Source of the DNA: Aquisalimonas sp. 2447
GTDB lineage: Bacteria; Pseudomonadota; Gammaproteobacteria; Nitrococcales; Aquisalimonadaceae
Length of the DNA stretch: 64,000 nt
Assembly (NCBI RefSeq): GCF_012044895.1
Contig: NZ_CP050695.1
Coordinates: 3,564,501-3,628,500, forward strand
Direction: 5' to 3'
The position numbers and the translations under genes were made by a program. Under the pieces are notes generated by a model that worked only from the letters and a program-made list of their open reading frames with translations, made no database searches and was not told the origin of the DNA. Shown here in pieces: positions 1-8,423 of this stretch. Each line of letters begins with the position of its first letter. The first letter of the stretch is position 1.

Positions 1-361
1 TCTCGGCGACGCGCTCCAGATCCTTGCCCTTGGGGCTGCGCCAGGCGGCGCCCATGCAGAAGCGGGTGGCGCCCGCATCGCGGGCCGTGCGTGCCGCCGC
101 CAGCACCTCGTCCTTGTCCATCAGCGCCTCGCGCTCCAGGCCGGTGTCGTAGCGTACGCTCTGGGGGCAGTACTTGCAGTCCTCCGGGCAGGCCCCGGTC
201 TTGATGGACAGCAGCGTGCTCACCTGCACGGCATTGGGGTCATGGAAGCGGCGGTGTACCGTCTGGGCCTGGAACAGCAGGTCGTTGAAGGGCAGCTCGA
301 ACAGGGCCTGAACCTCGTCCAGGCGCCAGTCGTGGCGAATCGGGCTGTTTGCATCCGGCAT
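1..361 (-). CDS. bioB: Biotin synthase, N-terminal 120 residues (cut by window edge)
   Basis: Radical-SAM enzyme that inserts sulfur into dethiobiotin, the last step of biotin synthesis. The visible part starts [12 protein letters not shown] and carries the radical-SAM cluster motif CPEDCKYC, with cysteines at residues 58, 62 and 65, the expected place for BioB. It continues through the conserved [12 protein letters not shown] and [11 protein letters not shown] segments, so the gene is intact up to the edge. The ATG at 361 gives a normal-length N-terminus. It is divergent from comF, with about 60 bp between the two starts. The rest of the gene, and any bio neighbours, lie beyond position 1. 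Confidence 0.95.
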   Translation of the reverse strand, partial: MPDANSPIRHDWRLDEVQALFELPFNDLLFQAQTVHRRFHDPNAVQVSTLLSIKTGACPEDCKYCPQSVRYDTGLEREALMDKDEVLAAARTARDAGATRFCMGAAWRSPKGKDLERVAE

Positions 362-423
362 GCGGGGGACTCCATGGAGATTGTGGCTAGAAGCGATTCC
401 TGCGATGTTAGCCGGCAACAGGG

Positions 424-1191
424 ATGTGTCAACAGATTATGGACAAAATGGTTTACACCCGGCTACGTCACGCCTTTCAGTCGCTGCTGCCCTCCTCCTG
501 CCTGTGCTGCGAGGCTCCGGGCTGCGGCAACGTGGACATCTGCGCCGGCTGCTTCCGCGATCTGCCGCGCAACGAACACGCCTGCACCACCTGCGCGCTG
601 CCCGTCACTGTCGGGCAGCGGGAATGCGGACGCTGCCAGGACCAGCCCCCGCCGTTCTCGCGCCTGGTGGCGCCCTGGCGCTATGCGGAGCCCGTGGACG
701 GGCTGATCCAGGCGCTGAAATTCCGCGGCCAGCTACCGGCGGGCCGGCTTCTGGGGACGCTGCTGGCAAGAGAGCTGTTCCGGCGGCACGCTACCGCCGA
801 CGTCATCGTGCCGCTGCCCCTGCACAGGCAGCGCCTGCGTGAGCGCGGCTTCAACCAGGCGACGGAGATCGCCCGCTGCCTGCCGCAGCGACTGGGCATT
901 CCACTGCGGCATGACATACTCCGGCGCGCCGGCGGCACCATCCGCCAGTCGCAGCTCGGGCGTCGGCAGCGCGTTACCAACATCCGCGGCGCATTTGCGA
1001 CCACGGACAGCGCCCGCGGCCTGCGCATTGCCCTGGTGGATGACGTGGTCACCACGGGCAGTACCATCGAGGAAGCGGCCCGCACTCTGCTGCGACAGGG
1101 CGCGGTATCCGTGGAAGTCTGGGCGGTGGCGCGAGCAACGCTCTCGCCCCGCGATCGACATACCGGGGAGACCGAAAAGGAGACGCCGTGA
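424..1191 (+). CDS. comF: ComF family phosphoribosyltransferase-like protein
   Basis: ComF proteins take part in handling incoming DNA during natural transformation; their exact reaction is unsettled. The N-terminus (residues about 26-72) has paired cysteines (CLCC, CAGC, CTTC, CGRC) as in the family's zinc finger. The C-terminal half is a type I phosphoribosyltransferase fold with the PRPP loop [12 protein letters not shown] near residues 203-214. The length of 255 residues is typical. In-frame ATGs at 424, 439 and 448 compete and none has a strong ribosome binding site, so the start is uncertain by up to eight codons. The stop overlaps the GTG of the next gene by 4 nt. Sitting next to bioB recalls the bioH-comF neighbourhood of other gammaproteobacteria. 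Confidence 0.88.
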   Translation: MCQQIMDKMVYTRLRHAFQSLLPSSCLCCEAPGCGNVDICAGCFRDLPRNEHACTTCALPVTVGQRECGRCQDQPPPFSRLVAPWRYAEPVDGLIQALKFRGQLPAGRLLGTLLARELFRRHATADVIVPLPLHRQRLRERGFNQATEIARCLPQRLGIPLRHDILRRAGGTIRQSQLGRRQRVTNIRGAFATTDSARGLRIALVDDVVTTGSTIEEAARTLLRQGAVSVEVWAVARATLSPRDRHTGETEKETP

Positions 1192-1535
1192 ACAACCCCG
1201 TCCTGCTGACCCTGCTGGCCACCGCGGTTGTGGGCGGCATTGCCGCAATCCTGCTGCTGCGGCTGCGCATCGTGTTCGTGATCGAGCTCCGGGACGGGCG
1301 CGCACGCATTCGCTCCGGCCGCCCGCCGGAGGACTTTCCCGCCGCCTGCGAGGATGTGGCGCGCCGTCGCGGCGTCACCCGCGGCCGTATCACCGGCGTG
1401 CGGGACGGCAGCAGCATCCGGCTGACCTTCTCCCGGGATATCCCCGAAAGCAGCCACCAGGCCTTCCGCAATGTCTGGACGCCACCGCCCCCTCGCGGCG
1501 GTCCGCCCGGTGGGGGCATGCGCGCCCGGGGCTGA
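1188..1535 (+). CDS. Small membrane-anchored protein, DUF3634-like
   Basis: A 115-residue protein with one N-terminal membrane segment (residues about 5-27) followed by a soluble domain of about 75 residues. That domain contains VIELRDGRARIRSGRPP and a GRITGVRDGSSIRLTFSR segment, then a Pro/Gly-rich tail. The arrangement resembles the DUF3634 family as I remember it; function is unknown. The GTG start overlaps the comF stop (GTGA), with a good Shine-Dalgarno (aaggag) at 1177-1182, so the two genes are probably translationally coupled. The family assignment is tentative. Confidence 0.7.
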   Translation: MNNPVLLTLLATAVVGGIAAILLLRLRIVFVIELRDGRARIRSGRPPEDFPAACEDVARRRGVTRGRITGVRDGSSIRLTFSRDIPESSHQAFRNVWTPPPPRGGPPGGGMRARG

Positions 1536-1584
1536 TCATGACTGCCGATGGAACCTTTTCCGCTACCCCTGCGTGTGTGTGGGT

Positions 1585-2157
1585 ATGAGTCAACTCGCCC
1601 ACCTCTGGAAACGCCTCTCCGCGCGCTCCGCCTTCGAGGCGGCGCTGGCACCGCACATGGACCGGCTCTGGCGGCTGGCGCTGCGCTTCCAGGGCAACAG
1701 CAGCGATGCCGAGGACCTGCTCCAGGAGCTTGTCAGCCGGGCCTGGGACAAGCGGGCCACCATCCTGGAGCTGGACGCCCCCGGCCCCTGGCTGGCCAAG
1801 GTACTGTACCGCCTGCACGTGGATCGCTGGCGCCGGCAAGGCGCGTTTGACCACGCGGAAAGCCTGGATGAAGCCCTGCAGATCGAGGCGGCCAGTCAGA
1901 CCGAGGCGGCCCTGGAACGCGTCAGCGTGGACGAGATCCTTGCCGAGGTGGAACGGCTGCCGGAGCATCAGCGCGCCGTACTGCTGCTCCACGACGGCGA
2001 GGGTTACCGCCTGGAGGAGATTGCCACCATGGTTGAGGCCCCCGTCGGCACGCTGAAGTCGCGCCTGCACCGGGCGCGAGCGGCGGTACGGCGCAGTTTC
2101 GCCGAAGATGGAACCAAATCGGACGCGGCTGCGTGTTCAGGGGGTAAGGAGGGATGA
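1585..2157 (+). CDS. ECF-type RNA polymerase sigma factor
   Basis: A 190-residue sigma-70 family protein containing only regions 2 and 4. Region 2 is seen in HMDRLWRLALRFQGNSSDAE and DLLQELVSRAWDK. Region 4 is the helix-turn-helix EVERLPEHQRAVLLLHDGEG with the recognition part EIATMVEAPVGTLKSRLHRAR. The ATG at 1585 is chosen because residues upstream in the same frame do not resemble sigma factors. The stop overlaps the start region of a zinc-finger anti-sigma gene, the usual arrangement for an ECF sigma and its regulator. Its regulon is not evident, but the exported proteins immediately downstream are candidates. Confidence 0.9.
   Translation: MSQLAHLWKRLSARSAFEAALAPHMDRLWRLALRFQGNSSDAEDLLQELVSRAWDKRATILELDAPGPWLAKVLYRLHVDRWRRQGAFDHAESLDEALQIEAASQTEAALERVSVDEILAEVERLPEHQRAVLLLHDGEGYRLEEIATMVEAPVGTLKSRLHRARAAVRRSFAEDGTKSDAAACSGGKEG
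2147..2152 (+). promoter_or_regulatory. Ribosome binding site that decides the anti-sigma start
   Basis: AGGAGG lies inside the last codons of the sigma gene. It sits 1 nt before the ATG at 2154 but 7 nt before the ATG at 2160, favouring the second. Confidence 0.6.
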
Positions 2158-2159
2158 TC

Positions 2160-2765
2160 ATGGACTGCCAGACGCTGCAATCGGACCTGGACGCCATTCT
2201 GGATGGCAACCGCGGCCAGGCGCTCCTCGCGGAAGTGCGGGAGCACCTGGGCCAGTGTCCCGCCTGTCGGGCACATGTGGCCGATGTGCGCGCCCTGCAG
2301 CGCGCCCTGGCCGACGGTGACCGCTCCGGGATGCCGGCGGCGACGCGCCAGCGTCTGCTGCGCAGCCGGCATGTAACGGCATTCACCGGCGCTGCGGGCG
2401 TTGCCGCCGGGGTGGTACTGGCGGTGGTCGTGACCCTGCTATGGCCGGGCACCGACCACCCCGGCGAGGAAGTGGCCCGTGTGGACGACAGTGACTGGCG
2501 CACCACCACGGTGCAGATGGAATTCCGCACTGAACGGGCCCTGTCCGGCGTGCGCTTCAGCCTGGAACTGCCCGAGGGAACGGAGCTGGAGGGCCATCCG
2601 GGGCAGCGGCGCCTGAGCTGGGAAGACGATCTGGAAGCGGGGGCGAACCGGCTGCGCATCCCGCTGATCCTGACCAATGAACCGGGTGGCGAACTCGTCG
2701 CCCGACTCGAGCACGACGGGCGCAGTCGCGAACTGCGGCTGGCGGCCGATGAACTGCCACGTTAA
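2160..2765 (+). CDS. Anti-sigma factor with zinc-finger (ZAS/zf-HC2) domain
   Basis: A 201-residue membrane protein. The N-terminal cytoplasmic domain has HLGQCPACRAHV, the H-x3-C-x2-C signature of zinc-binding anti-sigma domains. A membrane segment follows near residues 75-98 (VAAGVVLAVVVTLLW), then a periplasmic domain of about 100 residues rich in beta strands. It should bind the sigma factor encoded just upstream and release it on an envelope signal. An ATG at 2154 overlaps the sigma stop but lies only 1 nt after the AGGAGG at 2147-2152. The ATG at 2160 has 7 nt spacing and is preferred. Confidence 0.88.
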   Translation: MDCQTLQSDLDAILDGNRGQALLAEVREHLGQCPACRAHVADVRALQRALADGDRSGMPAATRQRLLRSRHVTAFTGAAGVAAGVVLAVVVTLLWPGTDHPGEEVARVDDSDWRTTTVQMEFRTERALSGVRFSLELPEGTELEGHPGQRRLSWEDDLEAGANRLRIPLILTNEPGGELVARLEHDGRSRELRLAADELPR

Positions 2766-2786
2766 CGACCAATACGGAGGTCGATC

Positions 2787-3161
2787 ATGACGATGAAACG
2801 CGCAATGCTGCTGGGACTGATCCTGGTGCCCTTCATGTTTACGCCGCTACACGCCGAAGACGACCTGGACGTGACCATGGACGTGACCGATGAGGACGCC
2901 GACGAGGAAGAGGTAAGCCGCGAGCTCAGCCTGCCGGAGAGTGCCTCCGAACAGGGCCGGGAGAGCTCCGAGCAGGGACTGGACACCGCCAACGAGGCCC
3001 GCGAGCGGGGCCGCGAATTCGGCCAGGAACGCGCCGAAGAAGCCCGGGAACGGGGCGAGGAAGCCCGCGAGCGGGGTGAAGGACGCGCCGCCGAAGCACG
3101 GGAACGCGGCGGCTCTGCCCGTGAACGTGCTGACGGGGCTCGCGAAAACCGCGGTCAGTAA
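2787..3161 (+). CDS. Small exported protein with Glu/Arg-rich repeats
   Basis: A 124-residue protein I do not recognise. It starts with a clear Sec signal peptide (MKRAMLLGLILVPFMFTPLHA, cleavage expected after LHA). A short acidic stretch rich in D and E follows, then about 75 residues of imperfect EEARERG/REFGQERA repeats with almost no hydrophobic residues. Such a sequence would form a single charged helix or stay disordered. GGAGG at 2776-2780 serves the ATG at 2787; a second ATG at 2793 is possible. It lies in the sigma/anti-sigma operon, 21 nt after the anti-sigma gene, and a strong terminator-like hairpin follows. It is therefore probably a target or partner of that sigma system. Confidence 0.75.
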   Translation: MTMKRAMLLGLILVPFMFTPLHAEDDLDVTMDVTDEDADEEEVSRELSLPESASEQGRESSEQGLDTANEARERGREFGQERAEEARERGEEARERGEGRAAEARERGGSARERADGARENRGQ

Positions 3162-3210
3162 GCGAAACCCGGCTGCCGGGCGTAGGGAAACGCCCGTTCC
3201 GTTGCAACTC

Positions 3211-3241
3211 AAGGTGGCACAGCCGGGCTGTGCCACCTTTT
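3211..3241 (+). terminator. Rho-independent terminator after the ECF sigma operon
   Basis: A 13-bp perfect stem (AAGGTGGCACAGC, 3211-3223, with its complement at 3227-3239), a 3-nt loop and a short T run (3238-3241). It lies between the exported repeat protein and the TPR/barrel gene. Confidence 0.75.
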
Positions 3242-3267
3242 CGCGTTTGCCCGGAGACCCCTCATCG

Positions 3268-4560
3268 ATGACACGCAGACTGCTCTTCCTCGCCCTGCTG
3301 GTTTGTGCCCAGCCCCTGCCTGCCGCCGAGAGCACCTACCAACAGGGCCTGGATGCCTTCCGTGACGGCGATTACTCGGCGGCCCTGGAGGCGTTCCAGA
3401 GGGCGCAAGACGCAGGCAAAGACACGCCGCAACTCCATTACAACCTCGGGGTGACCCACTATCGCCTGGGGCAGCTCGACCAGGCCGACGCCGCGTTTGC
3501 CCGCGCTGCCGAAGGGCCCGACCTGCAGGCACTCGCGCTCTACAATCGTGGTCGCGTCGCCACCCGCGACAACCGCCCGGACGATGCAACGGATCTCTAC
3601 CGCGCCGCTCGCGACGCGGCGCGCACCGACCAGGTCCACGATCTGGCAAAGGCGGCCCTGGACGCCCAGGCGGAGGCCCGGGACGAGGCCCGGGAACCGC
3701 AACGGCCCGGCCCGACGGTACTGGCGGAACTCGGGCTCGGTTACGACAGCAATACGGCGCTGCAGGGCGAGGAGCGCCCCAACGGTGACCGCGGCGACAG
3801 CTTTGCCGAACTACTGCTGTACGGCGATATCCCCGTTGCCGGGACCACGGAACGGGGCCTGCGGGTTCACGGCCTGCTCAACGGCGTCCAGCATGCGGAC
3901 AACAGCGAGGACGACTTCGACCGCCTGGAAACCGGGCTCACCGCTTTCCGCAGCCCCGGCGACTGGCGGCAGGAAATCGGCGCCAACGTCTCCCTCGCCC
4001 GCCTGGACGGCGAGCGGCTGGAAACCGCAATGGAGGGGCACGGCGAAGTGAAGCGCGCCCTGGGCGGCGGCCTGCACGCGGGGCTGCGCTACCGGCTGGC
4101 ATGGATCGATGCCGGTGACGCCTTCGAAGGGCTCGACGGCATCCGGCAGGATCTCCGCGCCCGGCTGCGCGGTTCAAGCGGTGCCGCCCGCTGGCGTGCG
4201 GACTACAGCTTCGAGTGGAACGACCGCGACGACATCGAGGATGGGAACGGCGTCATCAGCTACTCGCCCATGCGCCACGGCGTCCATGCCCGCTGGATTC
4301 AGCCGCTCACCGACCAGGTGCGGGCCAGTGTCGACGGCGGCGCCCGCTACAGCACCTACCCAGACCGCGAGGACACCGAGGACGGTCTACAGCGCCGGGA
4401 GGATCTGCGTTTCCGTCTCAGCGGCCAGGTGACCCGGGAACTCGGCCGCGGCTTCAGCGCGTTCGCCCGCATCCACTGGCTGGACAACCGCTCGTCCATC
4501 GAGCGCTACCGGTTCGCCCGCATCCGCGGCGGCGCCGGCCTGGAGTACCTGTTCCACTGA
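3268..4560 (+). CDS. TPR plus outer-membrane beta-barrel protein
   Basis: A 430-residue exported protein. A signal peptide (MTRRLLFLALLVCAQPLPAA) precedes tetratricopeptide repeats at residues about 23-125 (TYQQGLDAFRDGDYSAALEA, LHYNLGVTHYRLGQLDQADA, ALYNRGRVATRDNRPDDATD). From about residue 150 the sequence alternates in the manner of a beta-barrel, opening with LAELGLGYDSNTAL and ending in an aromatic strand (GLEYLF) one residue before the C-terminus. TPR-then-barrel is the layout of Slam-type translocators (DUF560) and of some exopolysaccharide export proteins; I cannot choose between them. The start is the ATG at 3268, immediately before the signal peptide. A hairpin separates it from the sigma operon, so it probably has its own promoter. 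Confidence 0.8.
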   Translation: MTRRLLFLALLVCAQPLPAAESTYQQGLDAFRDGDYSAALEAFQRAQDAGKDTPQLHYNLGVTHYRLGQLDQADAAFARAAEGPDLQALALYNRGRVATRDNRPDDATDLYRAARDAARTDQVHDLAKAALDAQAEARDEAREPQRPGPTVLAELGLGYDSNTALQGEERPNGDRGDSFAELLLYGDIPVAGTTERGLRVHGLLNGVQHADNSEDDFDRLETGLTAFRSPGDWRQEIGANVSLARLDGERLETAMEGHGEVKRALGGGLHAGLRYRLAWIDAGDAFEGLDGIRQDLRARLRGSSGAARWRADYSFEWNDRDDIEDGNGVISYSPMRHGVHARWIQPLTDQVRASVDGGARYSTYPDREDTEDGLQRREDLRFRLSGQVTRELGRGFSAFARIHWLDNRSSIERYRFARIRGGAGLEYLFH

Positions 4561-4561
4561 G

Positions 4562-4590
4562 TCACGGGGCGGCCCGTGGCCGCCCCGTGA
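4562..4590. terminator. Bidirectional terminator hairpin between convergent genes
   Basis: A 12-bp perfect stem (TCACGGGGCGGC at 4562-4573 with its complement at 4579-4590) and a 5-nt loop, centred in the 40-bp gap between the convergent barrel and MscS genes. No clear T run on either side, so termination is inferred from position. Confidence 0.6.
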
Positions 4591-4600
4591 TGACTGCCGA

Positions 4601-6913
4601 TCAGGTCGGGTCCGGCGTGCCGTCCTCCGGATCCCCCAGCCCCTCGCCGGTGACATCGCCGACATCGCCGGTCTCCGGCCCGGCGATGTGGCCGCGCCGC
4701 GGATCGCCGGCATCCGTCTGCAGGGTCTGCACCCGGGCCGGCGGCGCGGAGCCTTCCTTGTCCTGACCGAAGTACAGGGTCATGTGCGGGTACGGAATCT
4801 CGATACCCGCCGCATCCAGATGGCGCTTGACCAGGCGGTTGTAGGCGCGGCCCACGGCCCACTGCATGCCCGGCACCGTCTTGATGCGTACCCGCACGCT
4901 AACGGCGCTATCGCCGAAGGCGGTGACGCCGAAGATCTCGAGATCGCCCAGGATGTGCTTGCGCTGATCCTCATCTTCCATGAGCTCGTCGAAGGCCTCC
5001 TGCAGCCGGGCGATGACGTCGTCGGTATCCTCGCGGTACGCCACACCGTAATCACCCAGGTGGTAACCGTAATCGCGCATGAAGTTGGACACCGAGTCCA
5101 CGCTGGAGAACGGCACCATGTGGTAGGTGCCGGCCAGGTCACGTAGCCCCAGGGAACGGATGGTGAGCTTCTCCACGGTGCCGGACATGCCGCCGGCGGT
5201 GACGAAGTCCCCGGTATTGATGGCGTTCTCCAGCTGGATGAACACCCCGGTGATCACGTCCTGCACCAGCTTCTGGGCGCCGAAGCCCACGGCCAGGCCG
5301 AGCACGCCGGCGCCGGCGATCAGCGGGCCGATGTTGATGCCGATCTCCGAGAGCACGATCATCGCCGTCATGGTGATCAGCACGATGGCGAAGGCGTTGC
5401 GGAAGATGGACAGCAGCGTCTTCTCCCGCGCGCCCGGCTCGCCACCGCGGGCATCCGGGTTGAGCCGGTGCTCGATCCAGCTGGCGACGCCGATCCAGAC
5501 GCCGGCGGCCACGGCGAGGATGATGGCCACGGTGATCGCCGTCGCCAGCAGGGCCGCGCCGGCATCGGAGGCCAGCCACCCCCCCAGATCGAAGATCGCC
5601 CAGGCATCCAGGATCAGCGCCAGCACGACCAGCAGGATGACCACACGCAACACCTTCAACGCATTGGGCACGTAGGAATTCAGGCGATCTTCCAGGGACG
5701 GGAACCGTAACCGCGTCTCTTCCGGCACACTGATGCGCCGGCCGATCACCTGGGTCAGCAGCACGGAAATGAATAGCCCGGCACCGGCCGCGACCAGCGT
5801 CTGCACGGTGGCCTGGACCATGAACGGCAGCGCATCCTCCGGCCGCACCAGGGTGGCGAGACTGAGCGCCAGGAAATAGGCGATGGCCAGCAAGTGCCAG
5901 GTCCTGCCCAGGGCGTGCAGCAGCGTCCGCGTAAAGGCCATTTCCGCATCACCGGCCCTGGCTTCGAGATTGGCACGCACCCGCTGGCGATTCTGCAGTA
6001 CGATTGCCAGGGCATAGAGGAACGCCATGGCCATGATCAGTACCGCCAGGATGCGACCCAGCTCCGGCGCCAGGTCCATGTTGACGATGGGCACCACCAC
6101 CATGAGGCCATAGCCGATGAACCCGGCCAGGCGCGCCAGCCATACGTTCCAGTAAGCGGCCTCCTCGGCCTGCATGGGCAGAAGGCGCAGACCGTCATCC
6201 CGTGAGGCGAACACGGTACGGATCAGGGCCTTGAACACTTCGATCAGCAGGAAGGCGTTGAGGAACAGTGCCTGCCGCGTGTCCATCACGCCGGCGTCGC
6301 CCAGGACGAACAAGGCGAGACCGTAACCCACCAGATAGGCGAGAACGATCACCGCCAGATCCACCACTGTGGCGCCGATCACGGCAACGGCGCGCCGGAT
6401 CAGCCCGGTGCCATCACTGACACTGCCAGCCATGGCCCACTGGCTTGCGCCGGCGAACAGCGGCCGCGCCAGGCGCCGCAGCAACAGGAACGCCGCCACG
6501 GTCACCGCGATCACGATGCCGAGACCGATCGCCGCGGTACCAATGGCCGCAAACCCGGCGCCAAGCTCATCGAAACGGATGGCCCCGAGCGCGCTTCCGG
6601 CCTCACGGAACTCCGAGACAAACCCCTCCGCAATGCCCTGGGTGAAATCGGCAATCTGGCGCGGTAACGTCAGCGCTTCCGTGGGTTCCTCCTCCGCCGC
6701 CGGTGCCGCCTCCGTGTCCTCGGCCGCGCCCCGGAGCTCCCGGATCAGACGCTCGCGGGCGTCGTCATCTTCGAGGATGTCTGCGAGGCGGGTGGCCTCG
6801 CTGCGCTCGCCATCGGCGCCCTCCTGGGCCACGGCAGGCAGACTGAACGCCAGCAACGCGATAGACAGCAGCAGGAGCCGCAGCAGACCGCCGCGGAAGA
6901 GGTTCGGCACCAT
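4601..6913 (-). CDS. Large mechanosensitive channel, MscS family
   Basis: A 770-residue inner-membrane channel expected to open when membrane tension rises, for example on hypo-osmotic shock. A signal peptide (ends LPAVAQ) is followed by an acidic periplasmic region, about eight or more membrane segments, and then the MscS core. The pore helix is GAGVLGLAVGFGAQKLVQDV. The adjoining beta domain includes ENAINTGDFVTAGGMSGTVE, and the C-terminal cage ends in PYPHMTLYFGQDK. The extended N-terminus resembles E. coli YbiO (741 residues). The RBS gaggggaa sits 5 nt before the ATG. It lies downstream of the TnpB-like element on the same strand and is convergent with the barrel gene. A second, small MscS is at 60.9-61.8 kb. 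Confidence 0.93.
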   Translation of the reverse strand: MVPNLFRGGLLRLLLLSIALLAFSLPAVAQEGADGERSEATRLADILEDDDARERLIRELRGAAEDTEAAPAAEEEPTEALTLPRQIADFTQGIAEGFVSEFREAGSALGAIRFDELGAGFAAIGTAAIGLGIVIAVTVAAFLLLRRLARPLFAGASQWAMAGSVSDGTGLIRRAVAVIGATVVDLAVIVLAYLVGYGLALFVLGDAGVMDTRQALFLNAFLLIEVFKALIRTVFASRDDGLRLLPMQAEEAAYWNVWLARLAGFIGYGLMVVVPIVNMDLAPELGRILAVLIMAMAFLYALAIVLQNRQRVRANLEARAGDAEMAFTRTLLHALGRTWHLLAIAYFLALSLATLVRPEDALPFMVQATVQTLVAAGAGLFISVLLTQVIGRRISVPEETRLRFPSLEDRLNSYVPNALKVLRVVILLVVLALILDAWAIFDLGGWLASDAGAALLATAITVAIILAVAAGVWIGVASWIEHRLNPDARGGEPGAREKTLLSIFRNAFAIVLITMTAMIVLSEIGINIGPLIAGAGVLGLAVGFGAQKLVQDVITGVFIQLENAINTGDFVTAGGMSGTVEKLTIRSLGLRDLAGTYHMVPFSSVDSVSNFMRDYGYHLGDYGVAYREDTDDVIARLQEAFDELMEDEDQRKHILGDLEIFGVTAFGDSAVSVRVRIKTVPGMQWAVGRAYNRLVKRHLDAAGIEIPYPHMTLYFGQDKEGSAPPARVQTLQTDAGDPRRGHIAGPETGDVGDVTGEGLGDPEDGTPDPT

Positions 6914-6992
6914 TCGATTTCCCCTCGATCAGAAACAAGAAAAATGGCCGGGCACCCTGGCCCCTGGCCGTGGTCATGGATTGAAGCCTCCG

Positions 6993-7023
6993 GCGATTCA
7001 TTTCCTGAGGGAAATTGAATCGC
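6993..7023 (-). repeat. Right-end hairpin of the tnpB-like element
   Basis: An imperfect palindrome: gcgattc + atttcc arms pair with ggaaat + gaatcgc (13 bp, one bulged T at 7016), loop TGAG. It is just downstream of the tnpB stop, where omega/reRNA scaffolds and IS605 right-end hairpins sit. Confidence 0.5.
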
Positions 7024-7036
7024 GGATTCCGATCAC

Positions 7037-8377
7037 TCACGCAGCCAATGTGGCCTTGGACCACAGGCTGGAGAGTGTCACCGGACTTCGCGGTGTGCGC
7101 TCAGACTTCGGCTGAGGCGCACAGGCCGCAGACTCGCGTCTGCCGCCCTGGAAGTACACCACCCCGCGGGCGGCGATGTTGTACGCGGCGTTGAGATCCG
7201 CGTGGTAGCGCTTGCCGCTGGCAAAGGTGCACAGGCCGTGGTTGCGGGCATCCCGCTTGACCGCCCCGGAGCCATCGAAGGCCTGACTGGAGGTGCCCCG
7301 GGCGTGAATCAGCGCCGTGCGCAGCCCCACCTCCCGGGCTTTGCTCTGGACGCGGTCGACCAGCATGCGATGGAACCACCGGTGAAAGCGTGCCTTCATC
7401 GACGTGCGCTTGCCACCGGCCTTCGGTCGCCAGCCCTTGAGGTTTTCCGCCACCACCGCCTGACAGTCATGCGCCCGGGCCAGATCGACCAGTTGCCGGC
7501 TGATCTGGTGGGCGGCATTGTCCGCCAGGTGCTTGAGACGCAGGTGGTCCCGGGCGCAGAACCCCGGTGGCAGCCGGGTGCCGTGGCGAGTCTGCCGCCT
7601 CGCCGCTTTGCGGATGCGCTGCATGAGTCGATGTTCCCGGTCCTTATCCGGTCGCCGGAGAAACCCTCTGGCGTGGACAGTGCCTTGATCATCGACCACA
7701 GCCCATGTGGCCGCCGTATTGATCCCCACATCCACCGCGAGCACCCGCTTCGGGGCTCTCACCGGCTTCACCGGGGTGAACTGCTCCGGCAGGGAGAGCC
7801 CCCACCGTTTTCCATTGGACGTCAGCATCGGCGATTGACTCGTGCCGCGGCCGCGATAGCGCAACGTCCCGGACAGCCGGAACCCCATCCACACCCAGTC
7901 ATTGCGGTACCGGACCTTGATGAACGCCTGCGTGCCCTCCTTGTTGAGTTTGATGCACTGCCCGCCGTACAGGCTGGGAAAGGTCTTCGTGCTGGCGGTC
8001 AACCTGGGCGGCCGGGCGTTCGCATGACGGCGCTTACCATCGAGCCAGTCACTGTGGCGGGTCATAAACGAGCGTACCTGACCCACCGCGTCCATGATCG
8101 CTACCCGGCGGAGATAGCTCGGGAACTTGTAGTAGCGGTTCTGGAAATACCGGTACCGCACATCAGGGCGCTTGGCGGTAGGGTGGACCAACCCCTCCAT
8201 GACCGACACCACGGCATTTCCTTCCAGCGGGCCGATGGCCGGCCAGTGGGTGAACGCCACAGTCATCAGATCGCGCACCAGCCGACGGTACAGCCGCAGC
8301 GTCTCGGACAACGCCTCGCGTTGCGCCGGGCTGTCGGCATGAATACGGAGTCGGTCGGAACGGGTGATGCTGCCCAT
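7037..8377 (-). CDS. TnpB-like (IS605 OrfB) protein lacking the usual zinc ribbon
   Basis: A 446-residue relative of TnpB, the RNA-guided nucleases of IS200/IS605 elements. The three RuvC acids are present: D216 in VLAVDVGIN, E311 in VVAENLKGW and D394 in YHADLNAAYNIAARG. Between RuvC-II and III, where most TnpBs carry two CxxC pairs, this protein has TSSQAFDGSGAVKR and LCTFASGKRY, with only one cysteine. This AFDGSG-type insert is, from memory, shared by a subgroup annotated as TnpB-related. A TTG at 8413 would add 12 residues; the ATG at 8377 (MGSITRSDRLRIHA) fits the family start better. No tnpA is nearby. The hairpin after the stop could belong to the element's guide RNA. Confidence 0.8.
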   Translation of the reverse strand: MGSITRSDRLRIHADSPAQREALSETLRLYRRLVRDLMTVAFTHWPAIGPLEGNAVVSVMEGLVHPTAKRPDVRYRYFQNRYYKFPSYLRRVAIMDAVGQVRSFMTRHSDWLDGKRRHANARPPRLTASTKTFPSLYGGQCIKLNKEGTQAFIKVRYRNDWVWMGFRLSGTLRYRGRGTSQSPMLTSNGKRWGLSLPEQFTPVKPVRAPKRVLAVDVGINTAATWAVVDDQGTVHARGFLRRPDKDREHRLMQRIRKAARRQTRHGTRLPPGFCARDHLRLKHLADNAAHQISRQLVDLARAHDCQAVVAENLKGWRPKAGGKRTSMKARFHRWFHRMLVDRVQSKAREVGLRTALIHARGTSSQAFDGSGAVKRDARNHGLCTFASGKRYHADLNAAYNIAARGVVYFQGGRRESAACAPQPKSERTPRSPVTLSSLWSKATLAA

Positions 8378-8423
8378 GGAAAACACTGTATATTTAACCA
8401 CCCACCAGGACAAGCCGCCTTGA

